A program made the position numbers and the translations under genes. Source: Nematostella vectensis (taxonomy: Eukaryota; Cnidaria; Anthozoa; Actiniaria; Edwardsiidae). From it: DNA of 64,000 nt. The stretch spans positions 434,001-498,000 of the forward strand of contig NC_064038.1 of NCBI RefSeq assembly GCF_932526225.1. Direction: 5' to 3'. Position 1 is the stretch's first letter. Every line of letters begins with the position of its first letter. Of the stretch, positions 35,952 to 46,922 are shown in pieces. The notes below the pieces were generated by a model. That model saw only the letters and a program-made list of their open reading frames with translations, made no database searches and was not told where the DNA came from.

Positions 35952-36272
35952 CTCCAAGAATCGCCATAACTCGGTTGCATTACCTTCGATCTGGATTAAA
36001 CTCCAGGAGGTGATAGACGAATAGCTGACAACGATTTTGTCGTGTCAGTCAGGGTTGTGGAGTGTTGCTATGGCAACCTGTGAAGGCTCAAACTCAGCCG
36101 AAACCGTATTTTTTGGTAGATCTTCACTTAATTTGAAAATTCACCGGTTACCATAGCAACACCTCAGAACAATGAATGACACGCCAAAACTCTTCTCACC
36201 TATTGGGCTATGACCTCTAGTAGTTTGGTTAAGTTTCGATGTAATGCGACGAAGATACATCGGTTCTTGGAG
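35952..36272. repeat. Foldback 3
   Basis: Symmetric about 36112. X-boxes at 36064-36077 and 36147-36160 are mirrored. The left arm also contains GGTGATAGACGAATAGCTG, matching the right arm's reversed TATTGGGCTATGACCTC. Confidence 0.85.
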
Positions 36273-36461
36273 GGTCATAAATGGTATGCTTTTTCATGAA
36301 ATTTCCAGTCAATATACCCATAAAGTGGGTCTCCAAGAATCGCCATAACTCGGTTGCATTACCTTCGATCTGAATCAAACACCAGGAGGTGATAGACGAA
36401 TAGCTGACAACGATTTTGGTGTGTCAGTCATGGTTGTGGGGTGTTGCTATGGCAACCTGTG

Positions 36462-37160
36462 AATTTTCAAATCTACCTTAGAATCTCTTCTCTTGGGTAC
36501 ATATACAGTAATCTTGCGGCTACAACGCAACCTCCACGTTTAAGTAAGGGACCAATGATGCACATAGGCATCATTAGCACCTACTTGGCTCTGAGCCTAC
36601 CAAGTTTGGTCTTTTGTATCCTTAAACTGTCCGAGTTATGACCGGTAAGACACCACCTACCTTGGTTTATTGGCTATTTAAGGTGTCACAATAGAATTTT
36701 TTGTAGAACACATGTATATGGGATTTGTTGCAGAGGCATTGAGGTATCATCCTGTGTAGTTGGTTTTTAAAAAAATGTGCACCCAAATCTATCAATGTTG
36801 GCCAAGTTCAAGGCATTATATCTTATCACGGTTACCATGGATACCAAATCATGACACATTGGTGTGAAGCACATTATCTCTGCTATCAGGTTTGCAAGTA
36901 TGATGGTGATTGATGGACAGGAACATTTTTTGCACCAGCCCCAAACACAACTATATAGAGAAATTCACCACTTACCTTAGAATATGCACTACTTAAGGTG
37001 TCACAACAGGATATTTTGTAGAACAAATGTATTGGTGATTTGTTGCAGAGGCCTTGAGGAATCTTATTGTTTTGTTTGTTTTTAAAAAAAATGAAACAAA
37101 ATATGACAAAAATTGACTGAACGCAAGGTAAAATATCTCACCAGAGTTACCATGGAAACC
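36462..37160 (+). repeat. Type B pair with spacer, first copy
   Basis: Two type B units (near 36679 and 36994) preceded by about 200 bp beginning AATTTTCAAATCTACC. The whole segment recurs 1750 bp downstream. Confidence 0.82.
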
Positions 37161-37320
37161 AACACTTGACACGTCAAAACTTTGGCCAACTATTGGGCTA
37201 TCACCTCTGGTGGTTTGGTTAAGTTTCGATATAATGCGACGAAGAGACATTGATTCTTGGAGGGTCATAAATGGTATGCTTTTTCATGAAATTTCCAGTC
37301 AATATACCCATAAAGTGGGT

Positions 37321-37642
37321 CTCCAAGAATCGCCATAACTCGGTTGCATTACCTTCGATCTATATCAAACTCCAGGAGGTGATAGATGAATAGCTGGCAA
37401 CGATTTTGGCGTGTCACTCATGGTTATTGGATGTTGCTATGGCAACCTGTGAATGCTCAAACTTAACCAAAAACCTTAATTTTTGGTACATTTACCCCTA
37501 CTTTGAAAATTCAGTGGTCACCATAGCAACACTCCACAACAGTAAATGACACGCCAAAACTCTTCTCAACTATTGGGCTATCACCTCTGGTGGTTTGGTT
37601 AAGTTTCGATATAATGCGACGAAGATACATCGATTCTTGGAG
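37321..37642. repeat. Foldback 4
   Basis: Symmetric about 37481.5 with X-boxes at 37433-37446 and 37517-37530. Terminal CTCCAAGAATCG/CGATTCTTGGAG present. Confidence 0.85.
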
Positions 37643-37700
37643 GGTCATAAATGGTATGCTTTTTCATGAAATTTCCAGTAAATATACCCATAAAGTGGGT

Positions 37701-38022
37701 CTCCAAGAATCGCCATAACTCAGTTGCATTACCTTTGATCTATATTAAACTCCAGGAGGTGATAGATGAATAGCTGGCAACGATTTTGGCGTGTCACTCA
37801 TGGTTATGGGGTGTTGCTATGGGAACCTGTGAATGCTCAAAGTTACCCAAAAACCTTAATTTTTGGTACATTTACCCCTACTTTGAAAATTCAGTGGTCA
37901 CCATAGCAACACTCCACAACAATGAATGACACGCTAAAACTCTTCTCAACTATTGGGCTATCACCTCTGGTTGTTTGGTTAAGTTTCGATATAATGCGAC
38001 GAAGATACATCGATTCTTGGAG
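37701..38022. repeat. Foldback 5
   Basis: Symmetric about 37861.5 with X-boxes at 37813-37826 (one base off, GGGAAC) and 37897-37910. Termini as in the other foldbacks. Confidence 0.85.
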
Positions 38023-38210
38023 GGTCATAAATGGTATGCTTTTTCATGAAATTTCCAGTCAATATACCCATTAAATGGGTCTCCAAGAATCGCCATAACT
38101 CGGTTGCATTACCTTCGATCTATATCAAACTCCAGGAGGTGATAGATGAATAGCTGACAACGATTTTGGCGTGTCGGTCATGGTTGTGAGGTGTTGCTAT
38201 GGCAACCTGT

Positions 38211-38884
38211 GAATTTTCAAATCTACCTTAGAATCTCCATTCTCGGGTACATATACAGTAACCTTGCGGCTACAAGGCGGCCTCCACGTTTAAGTAAGGG
38301 ACCAATGATGCACATAGGCATCATTAGCACCTACTTGGCTCTGAGCCTACTAAGTTTGGTCTTTTGTATCCTTAAACGGTCCGAGTTATGACCGGTAAGA
38401 CACCACCTACCTTGGTTTATTGGCTATTTAAGGTGTCACAATAGAATGTTTTGTAGAACACATGTATATGGGATTTGTTGCAGAGGCATTGAGGTATCAT
38501 TCTGTGTAGTTGGTTTTTAAAAAAAATTGCACCCAAATCTATCAATGTTGGCCAAGTTCAAGGCATTATATCTTATCACGGTTACCATTGTTGTGAAGTA
38601 CATTATCTCTGCTATCAGGTTTGCAGGTATTATGGTGATTGATGGACAGGAACATTTTTTGCACCAGCCCCAAACACAAATATATAGAGAAATTCACCAC
38701 TTACCTTAGAATATGCACTACTTAAGGTGTCACAACAGAATATTTTGTAGAACAAATGTATTGGTGATTTGTTGCAGAGGCCTTGAGAAATCTCACTGTT
38801 TTGTTTGTTTTAAAAAAATATGTAACAAAATATGACAAAAATTGACTGAACGCAAGGTAGAATATCTCACCAGGGTTACCATGT
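38211..38884 (+). repeat. Type B pair with spacer, second copy
   Basis: Repeats 36461-37150 at offset 1750 bp, with a deletion of about 35 bp at the first X-box (GTTACCATTGTTGTG near 38581). It ends at GGTTACCATG, where the U satellite begins with TAAGCAAGG. Confidence 0.82.
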
Positions 38885-39445
38885 AAGCAAGGTATATTTC
38901 TGACTCAAGCAAACTCAAGTAAGAGCTGTTGAAATAACAGGTGAGTGTTAAAAGAAAAACAATTATCTGATTAGAAAACTACTGTAGATTCCTTTGCACC
39001 AAAATAAGAACAAACTTCATTTTGTTTGTTATTTATGAGGAACGAGATGAGCTCTACAAAGCCATAAAGAAATATGTATTGCTCATCTAAATTATACAGG
39101 TAAATAATTATATTAAAAAAGAACTACTGTAAGTAATTAGAGTGGTTTTCATTAACCCGCGAAACAAAGTGTGATAGTTAAATGGTAATAGTTAGTAAAA
39201 CACAAAAAAGTACAATAGAATCAGATCACCACAAAGTGTAATACGCTAAAGCGTAGTTCACGGGTTAATGAAGGTTTTGACATTTCAACCTTACATCCAC
39301 ATGAAAGTAATGCCTAATATCGAGTGCCCTACAGTAAGTGTTTTGCAGTCAAGTTGTTTTCTTTTAGTAGGTAAAAAAATATTCTAAATAATAGTAATCA
39401 TAGCTATGGTCACCACTTACACATATAGAACTTGTAATGAAAAGA

Positions 39446-39452
<7 letters not shown>

Positions 39453-39476
<24 letters not shown>

Positions 39477-39478
39477 TG
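39453..39478. repeat. TA dinucleotide tract in U units
   Basis: (TA)n tract after an A-run. Its length varies between units: longest in unit 0, mid-length in units 1, 6 and 7, and shortened to ATGTATATATATG in units 3, 5 and 8-12. It is a convenient marker of subfamily. Confidence 0.8.
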
Positions 39479-39697
39479 CAGTCAAACAACAGAATTGCAT
39501 GATAACCTTTAATATATTGAATAAAGGACTGCAAAAAAACATCTTTTGTACTAGTTGCTTGAATTGACCCTTGGCTATTTTTAGCTGAATTCCCATCCCC
39601 CTCTAAAAAAGAAAATAATAATAATAATAGAACAAAACTAAAAAGAAAACAAACACAACAGAGACCCCCACCAACAATTTTGATTTTTTTTACTTTC

Positions 39698-39995
39698 CTT
39701 TAAAAGGGGAGTGTCATGGTTAAGAGATTTGCAATAGCTCTAGAGCCCTGACACAATGAACTTCAGTGAAATTCTAATACTGACTTATGAGCTTTTGGTA
39801 CATGTGGGAGACTTTAAACAAAACAAAAGAAATGACCACAAACTGTCAATTAACATAGTTTTCAATATAATATTGCATATTATTTAATAAGGTATTCACA
39901 GCTTTAAAAAAGTTCAACTGTTTGTTGACACTTAAAAGCCTACAATAATCACTGACTCCAGACATGCGCAGTACTATGTTGCTGCCCCTTTAAAG
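39698..39995. mobile_element. MITE-like element in U units
   Basis: Inverted counterpart of the M element, about 298 bp. Ends are CTTTAAAAGGGGAGTGTCAT and ATGTTGCTGCCCCTTTAAAG. The copy in U unit 1 is 41706-42003, and one copy sits at the same position in every later unit. Confidence 0.58.
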
Positions 39996-41163
39996 TAAAA
40001 TACAGCTTTACTTAGTCAGCGTAGACAAAATTGCGGATTTTGTCAATATTCTAATATGAAGATGTCAATATTCTCCCCCATTACGTCTTTATTTCTATTT
40101 ATTTTATGATTTTCACATGATACCAAAACAGCGTCTTTTTTCTTCGCTAATTTGATGTCATGTACAAAATAAAAGAGATGCGCCCGTGCGCATGGCGAGT
40201 CCCCAAGGGACCCAATACACCCAAATAGACCTCTATTTTTTGTCATCCACAATCTCGGCGAGCTGTGCGTGGCGTAACCGTATTACAGGCCTGGGATCCT
40301 GGTTATTGTCCTCCCCATTAATGCGCGGGTTGGGATAACCTTGCAAGAGTGTTGTACAGCATATTCGCTCGGAAATATCGGTGCTTGGGGCCTTCGGGTT
40401 CTTTACAGCCTTCCGTAAAAGCCTTGTGCTGCCATACCGATTGGGTAATCCGTATGTATGGTTTCCGTTTTGTTCTTCAGACCGGGTTCGATCCCAGGCC
40501 AATGGGCTTTTTTTTTTAATTCGTTTTTTTTTCTTTGCGCTGGACCCACTTAATCCTGATAGGTTTTGCGCAAAAAAACTAAAAAAAAAGTGAGTTTGCA
40601 AAATAAGCTTGCTAGATTCATTGATTATATGTATTCAATTTGTTCCTAGGAAGTTAACAAAAGACACAAAGCAAAGAGTTTGAGGAAGTAAACAAGTATG
40701 TGAACTTTAATGTTCTATTTGAAGGGGTGCATTTTGTACAGGGAAGCATACATAGAATGCTTAACTGGTGGAGAGGGAAGAGGTAAAAGTTTATTGAGCA
40801 TAATTTTAACAATAGCAGGGGGAAAAGAGGGGCACTCTCTTCATACAATATTGCAGTTGTTACCTATTATTAAATAAGTTTGTAACATGTCTTTGTTTAT
40901 TAAGCAAGGTCTATTTCTGAGACAAGCAAACTCAAGTAAGGCTGTTGAAATAACAGGTGAGTGTTAAAAGAAAAACAATTATCTGATTAGAAAACTACTG
41001 TAGATTCCTTTGCACCAAAATAAGAACAAACTTCATTTTGTTTGTTATTTATGAGGAACGAGATGAGCTCTACAAAGCCATAAAGAAATATGTATTGCTC
41101 ATCTAAATTATACAAGTAAATAATAATATTAAAAAAGAACTACTGTAAGTAATTAGAGTGGTG

Positions 41164-41288
41164 TTCATTAACCCGTGAAACAAAGTGTGATAGTTAAACG
41201 GTAATAGTTAGTAAAACACAAAAAAGTACAATAGAATCAGATCACCACAAAGTGTAATACGCTAAAGCGTAGTTCACGGGTTAATGAA
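41164..41288. repeat. 125 bp foldback element in U units
   Basis: Perfect 16 bp terminal inverted repeats, TTCATTAACCCGTGAA and TTCACGGGTTAATGAA, enclose 93 bp. Copies lie at 39148-39272, 41164-41288, 43172-43296, 45177-45301, 47183-47307, 49188-49312, 51192-51316, 53200-53324, 55208-55332, 57213-57337, 59216-59340, 61219-61343 and 63222-63346. In units 0 and 7 the left repeat has one mismatch (CCCGCGAA). Families L and M lack it. It could be a MITE; no clear target duplication is visible. Confidence 0.75.
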
Positions 41289-42433
41289 GGTTTTGACATT
41301 TCAACCTTACATCCACATGAAAGTAATGCCTAATATCGAGTGCCCTACAGTAAGTGTTTTGCAGTCAAGTTGTTTTCTTTTAGTAGGTAAAAAAATATTC
41401 TAAATAATAGTAATCATAGCTATGGTCACCACTTACACATATAGAACTTGTAATGAAAAGAAAAAAAAAATATATATATATATATGCAGTCAAACAACAG
41501 AATTGCATGATAACCTTGAATATATTGAATAAAGGACTGCAAAAAAACATCTTTTGTACTAGTTGCTTGAATTGACCCTTGGCTATTTTTAGCTGAATTC
41601 CCATCCCCCTCTAAAAAAGAAAATAATAATAATAATAGAACAAAACTAAAAAGAAAACAAACACAACAGAGACCCCCACCAACAATTTTGATTTTTTTTA
41701 CTTTCCTTTAAAAGGGGAGTGTCATGGTTAAGAGATTTGCAATAGCTCTAGAGCCCTGACACAATGAACTTCAGTGAAATTCTAATACTGACTTATGAGA
41801 TTTTGGTACATGTGGGAGACTTTAAACAAAACAAAAGAAATGACCACAAACTGTCAATTAACATAGTTTTCAATATAATATTGCATATTATTTAATAAGG
41901 TATTCACAGCTTTTAAAAAGTTCAACTGTTTGTTGACACTTAAAAGCCTACAAAAATCACTGACTCCAGACATGCGCAGTACTATGTTGCTGCCCCTTTA
42001 AAGTAAAATACAGCTTTACTTAGTCAGCGTAGACAAAATTGCGGATTTTGTCAATATTCTAATATGAAGATGTCAATATTCTCCCCCATTACGTCTTTAT
42101 TTCTATTTATTTTATGATTTTCACATGATACCAAAACAGCGTCTTTTTTCTTCGCTAATTTGATGTCATGTACAAAATAAAAGAGATGCGCCCGTGCGCA
42201 TGGCGAGTCCCCAAGGGACCCAATACGCCCAAATAGACCTCTATTTTTTGTCATCCACAATCTCGGCGAGCTGTGCGTGGCGTAACCGTATTACAGGCCT
42301 GGGATCCTGGTTATTGTCCTCGCCATTAATGCGCGGGTTGGGATAACCTTGCAAGAGTGTTGTACAGCATATTCGCTCGGAAATATCGGTGCTTGGGGCC
42401 TTCGGGTTCTTTACAGCCTTCCGTAAAAGCTTT

Positions 42434-42525
42434 GTGCTGCCATACCGATTGGGTAATCCGTATGTATGGTTTCCGTTTTGTTCTTCAGACCGGGTTCGAT
42501 CCCAGGCCAATGGGCTTTTTTTTTT
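42434..42525 (+). ncRNA. tRNA-like Pol III unit in U repeats
   Basis: Plus-strand equivalent of the L element: A-box-like hairpin, B box GGGTTCGATCCC, then a 10-T run. B boxes start at 40484, 42492, 44498, 46503, 48509, 50514, 52520, 54530, 56534, 58538, 60542 and 62545, all intact. In two copies (U units 2 and 4) a G interrupts the first T-run, but a second T-run follows within about 15 nt. Function is unproven. Confidence 0.6.
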
Positions 42526-42911
42526 AATTTGTTTTTTTTTTCTTTGCGCTGGACCCCCTTAATCCTGATAGGTTTTGCGCAAAAATAATAAAAAAAAGTG
42601 AGTTTGCAAAATAAGCTTGCTAGATTTATTGATTATATGTATTCAATTTGTTCCTAGGAAGTTAACAAAAAACACAAAGCAAAGAGTTTGAGGAAGTAAA
42701 CAAGTATGTGAACTTTAATGTTCTATTTGAAGGGGTGCATTTTGTACAGGGAAGCATACATAGAATGCTTAACTGGTGGAGAAGGAGGAGGTAAAAGTTT
42801 ATTGAGCATAATTTCAACAATAGCAGGGGGAAAAGAGGGGCACTCTCTTCATACAATATTGCAGTTGTTACCTATTATTAAATAAGTTTGTAACATGTCT
42901 TTGTTTATTAA

Positions 42912-44916
42912 GCAAGGTCTATTTCTGAGACAAGCAAACTCAAGTAAGGCTGTTGAAATAACAGGTGAGTGTTAAAAGAAAAACAATTATCTGATTAGAA
43001 AACTACTGTAGATTCCTTTGCACCAAAATAAGAACAAACTTCATTTTGTTTGTTATTTATGAGGAACGAGATGAGCTCTACAAAGCCATAAAGAAATATG
43101 TATTGCTCATCTAAATTATACAAGTAAATAATAATATTAAAAAAGAACTACTGTAAGTAATTAGAGTGGTGTTCATTAACCCGTGAAACAAAGTGTGATA
43201 GTTAAACGGTAATAGTTAGTAAAACACAAAAAAGTACAATAGAATCAGATCACCACAAAGTGTAATACGCTAAAGCGTAGTTCACGGGTTAATGAAGGTT
43301 TTGACATTTCAACCTTACATCCACATGAAAGTAATGCCTAATATCGAGTGCCCTACAGTAAGTGTTTTGCAGTCAAGTTGTTTTCTTTTAGTAGGTAAAA
43401 AAATATTCTAAATAATAGTAATCATAGCTATGGTCACCACTTACACATATAGAACTTGTAATGAAAAGAAAGAAAAAAATATATATATATGCAGTCAAAC
43501 AACAGAATTGCATGATAACCTTGAATATATTGAATAAAGGACTGCAAAAAAACATCTTTTGTACTAGTTGCTTGAATTGACCCTTGGCTATTTTTAGCTG
43601 AATTCCCATCCCCCTCTAAAAAAGAAAATAATAATAATAATAGAACAAAACTAAAAAGAAAACAAACACAACAGAGACCCCCACCAACAATTTTGATTTT
43701 TTTGTACTTTCCTTTAAAAGGGGAGTGTCATGGTTAAGAGATTTGCAATAGCTCTAGAGCCCTGACACAATGAACTTCAGTGAAATTTTAATACTGACTT
43801 ATGAGCTTTTGGTTCATGTGGGAGACTTTAAACAAAACAAAAGAAATGACCACAAACTGTCAATTAACATAGTTTTCAATATAATATTGCATATTATTTA
43901 ATAAGGTATTCACAGCTTTTAAAAAGTTCAACTGTTTGTTGACACTTAAAAGCCTACAATAATCACTGACTCCAGACATGCGCAGTACTATGTTGCTGCC
44001 CCTTTAAAGTAAAATACAGCTTTACTTAGTCAGCGTAGACAAAATTGCGGATTTTGTCAATATTCTAATATGAAGATGTCAATATTCTCCCCCATTACGT
44101 CTTTATTTCTATTTATTTTATGATTTTCACATGATACCAAAACAGCGTCTTTTTTCTTCGCTAATTTGATGTCATGTACAAAATAAAAGAGATGCGCCCG
44201 TGCGCATGGCGAGTCCCCAAGGGACCCAATACGCCCAAATAGACCTCTATTTTTTGTCATCCACAATCTCGGCGAGCTGTGCGTGGCGTAACCGTATTAC
44301 AGGCCTGGGATCCTGGTTATTGTCCTCGCCATTAATGCGCGGGTTGGGATAACCTTGCAAGAGTGTTGTACAGCATATTCGCTCGGAAATATCGGTGCTT
44401 GGGGCCTTCGGGTTCTTTACAGCCTTCCGTAAAAGCCTTGTGCTGCCATACCGATTGGGTAATCCGTATGTATGGTTTCCGTTTTGTTCTTCAGACCGGG
44501 TTCGATCCCAGGCCAATGGGCTTTGTTTTTTAATTCGTTTTTTTTTCCTTTGCGCTGGACCCCCTTAATCCTGATAGGTTTTGCGCAAAAATAATAAAAA
44601 AAGTGAGTTTGCAAAATAAGCTTGCTAGATTTATTGATTATATGTATTCAATTTGTTCCTAGGAAGTTAACAAAAGACACAAAGCAAAGAGTTTGAGGAA
44701 GTAAACAAGTATGCGAACTTTAATGTTCTATTTGAAGGGGTGCATTTGGTACAGGGAAGCATACATAGAATGCTTAACTGGTGGAGAGGGAAGAGGTAAA
44801 AGTTTATTGAGCATAATTTCAACAATAGCAAGGGGAAAAGAGGGGCACTCTCTTCATACAATATTGCAGTTGTTACCTATTATTAAATAAGTTTGTAACA
44901 TGTCTTTGTTTATTAA
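42912..44916 (-). repeat. U unit 2
   Basis: Nearly identical to unit 4. Diagnostic variants are TTTTTTTGTACTTTCC, GGTTCATGTGGG and GGGCTTTGTTTTTT. Confidence 0.93.
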
Positions 44917-46922
44917 GCAAGGTCTATTTCTGAGACAAGCAAACTCAAGTAAGGCTGTTGAAATAACAGGTGAGTGTTAAAAGAAAAACAATTATCTGAT
45001 TAGAAAACTACTGTAGATTCCTTTGCACCAAAATAAGAACAAACTTCATTTTGTTTGTTATTTATGAGGAACGAGATGAGCTCTACAAAGCCATAAAGAA
45101 ATATGTATTGCTCATCTAAATTATACAAGTAAATAATAATATTAAAAAAGAACTACTGTAAGTAATTAGAGTGGTGTTCATTAACCCGTGAAACAAAGTG
45201 TGATAGTTAAACGGCAATAGTTAGTAAAACACAAAAAAGTACAATAGAATCAGATCACCACAAAGTGTAATACGCTAAAGCGTAGTTCACGGGTTAATGA
45301 AGGTTTTGACATTTCAACCTTACATCCACATGAAAGTAATGCCTAATATCGAGTGCCCTACAGTAAGTGTTTTGCAGTCAAGTTGTTTTCTTTTAGTAGG
45401 TAAAAAAATATTCTAAATAATAGTAATCATAGCTATGGTCACCACTTACACATATAGAACTTGTAATGAAAAGAAAGAAAAAAAATGTATATATATGCAG
45501 TCAAACAACAGAATTGCATGATAACCTTTAATATATTGAATAAAGGACTGCAAAAAAACATCTTTTGTACTAGTTGCTTGAATTGACCCTTGGCTATTTT
45601 TAGCTGAATTCCCATCCCCCTCTAAAAAAGAAAATAATAATAATAATAGAACAAAACTAAAAAGAAAACAAACACAACAGAGACCCCCACCAACAATTTT
45701 GATTTTTTTTACTTTCCTTTAAAAGGGGAGTGTCATGGTTAAGAGATTTGCAATAGCTCTAGAGCCCTGACACAATGAACTTCAGTGAAATTCTAATACT
45801 GACTTATGAGCTTTTGGTACATGTGGGAGACTTTAAACAAAACAAAAGAAATGACCACAAACTGTCAATTAACATAGTTTTCAATATAATATTGCATATT
45901 ATTTAATAAGGTATTCACAGCTTTAAAAAAGTTCAACTGTTTGTTGACACTTAAAAGCCTACAATAATCACTGACTCCAGACATGCGCAGTACTATGTTG
46001 CTGCCCCTTTAAAGTAAAATACAGCTTTACTTAGTCAGCGTAGACAAAATTGCGGATTTTGTCAATATTCTAATATGAAGATGTCAATATTCTCCCCCAT
46101 TACGTCTTTATTTCTATTTATTTTATGATTTTCACATGATACCAAAACAGCGTCTTTTTTCTTCGCTAATTTGATGTCATGTACAAAATAAAAGAGATGC
46201 GCCCGTGCGCATGGCGAGTCCCCAAGGGACCCAATACGCCCAAATAGACCTCTATTTTTTGTCATCCACAATCTCGGCGAGCTGTGCGTGGCGTAACCGT
46301 ATTACAGGCCTGGGATCCTGGTTATTGTCCTCCCCATTAATGCGCGGGTTGGGATAACCTTGCAAGAGTGTTGTACAGCATATTCGCTCGGAAATATCGG
46401 TGCTTGGGGCCTTCGGGTTCTTTACAGCCTTCCGTAAAAGCCTTGTGCTGCCATACCGATTGGGTAATCCGTATGTATGGTTTCCGTTTTGTTCTTCAGA
46501 CCGGGTTCGATCCCAGGCCAATGGGCTTTTTTTTTTAATTCGTTTTTTTTTCTTTGCGCTGGACCCACTTAAACCTGATAGGTTTTGCGCAAAAAAACTA
46601 AAAAAAAAGTGAGTTTGCAAAATAAGCTTGCTAGATTCATTGATTATATGTATTCAATTTGTTCCTAGGAAGTTAACAAAAGACACAAAGCAAAGAGTTT
46701 GAGGAAGTAAACAAGTATGTGAACTTTAATGTTCTATTTGAAGGGATGCATTTTGTACAGGGAAGCATACATAGAATGCTTAACTGGTGGAGAGGGAAGA
46801 GGTAAAAGTTTATTGAGCATAATTTTAACAATAGCAGGGGGAAAAGAGGGGCACTCTCTTCATACAATATTGCAGTTGTTACCTATTATTAAATAAGTTT
46901 GTAACATGTCTTTGTTTATTAA
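44917..46922 (-). repeat. U unit 3
   Basis: The second half matches unit 0 (TGGACCCACTTAA, AAAAAAACTAAAAAAAAAG). It begins the AAAATGTATATATATGC variant of the TA tract that dominates later units. Confidence 0.93.

Larger units (their letters stand above)
34961..36461 (+). repeat. Type A subtelomeric repeats, ~380 bp, first block
   Basis: CTCCAAGAATCGCCATAACT recurs at 35192, 35572, 35952 and 36331, a period of 379-380 bp. The first repeat lacks its left arm and the last lacks its right arm. Each complete unit is a foldback, annotated separately. Confidence 0.88.
34196..38206. promoter_or_regulatory. Cluster of RFX X-box-like palindromes
   Basis: Eighteen 14-mers of the form GTYRCYATRGMAAC or close variants start at 34196, 34500, 34815, 35008, 35304, 35388, 35684, 35768, 36064, 36147, 36443, 36831, 37146, 37433, 37517, 37813, 37897 and 38193. 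GTTGCTATGGCAAC and GTTACCATGGCAAC match the RFX-family X-box (GTNRCC, spacer, RGYAAC). They occur in both type A and type B repeats. Occupancy by RFX is inferred only from the motif. Confidence 0.5.
37161..38210 (+). repeat. Type A subtelomeric repeats, second block
   Basis: Three ~380 bp copies anchored on CTCCAAGAATCGCC at 37321, 37701 and 38081. With the preceding type B pair they make a 1750 bp higher-order unit. Confidence 0.86.
38885..40903 (-). repeat. U unit 0 (telomere-proximal)
   Basis: Joins the subtelomere directly at TAAGCAAGG. Its first half shares private variants (CATTAACCCGCGAAAC, TTAAATGGTAATAG, ACAGGTAAATAATTATATT) only with unit 7. It has the longest TA run of the array (about 39455-39478). 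Confidence 0.93.
40904..42911 (-). repeat. U unit 1
   Basis: Shares with unit 6 the variants GAGATTTTGGTACATG, GTAAAAGCTTTGTGC and GGAGAAGGAGGAGG. The pair must be recent copies even though they lie about 10 kb apart. Confidence 0.93.

Noticed and set aside
34961-38210. CRISPR array
   Set aside because: The spacing is regular at ~380 bp, but the repeats are continuous and palindromic with no unique spacers, in a eukaryotic subtelomere.
36441-38391. Pair of similar 66-codon frames (36441-36641, 38191-38391)
   Set aside because: They lie 1750 bp apart in the two copies of the same higher-order repeat and contain X-box and spacer sequence.
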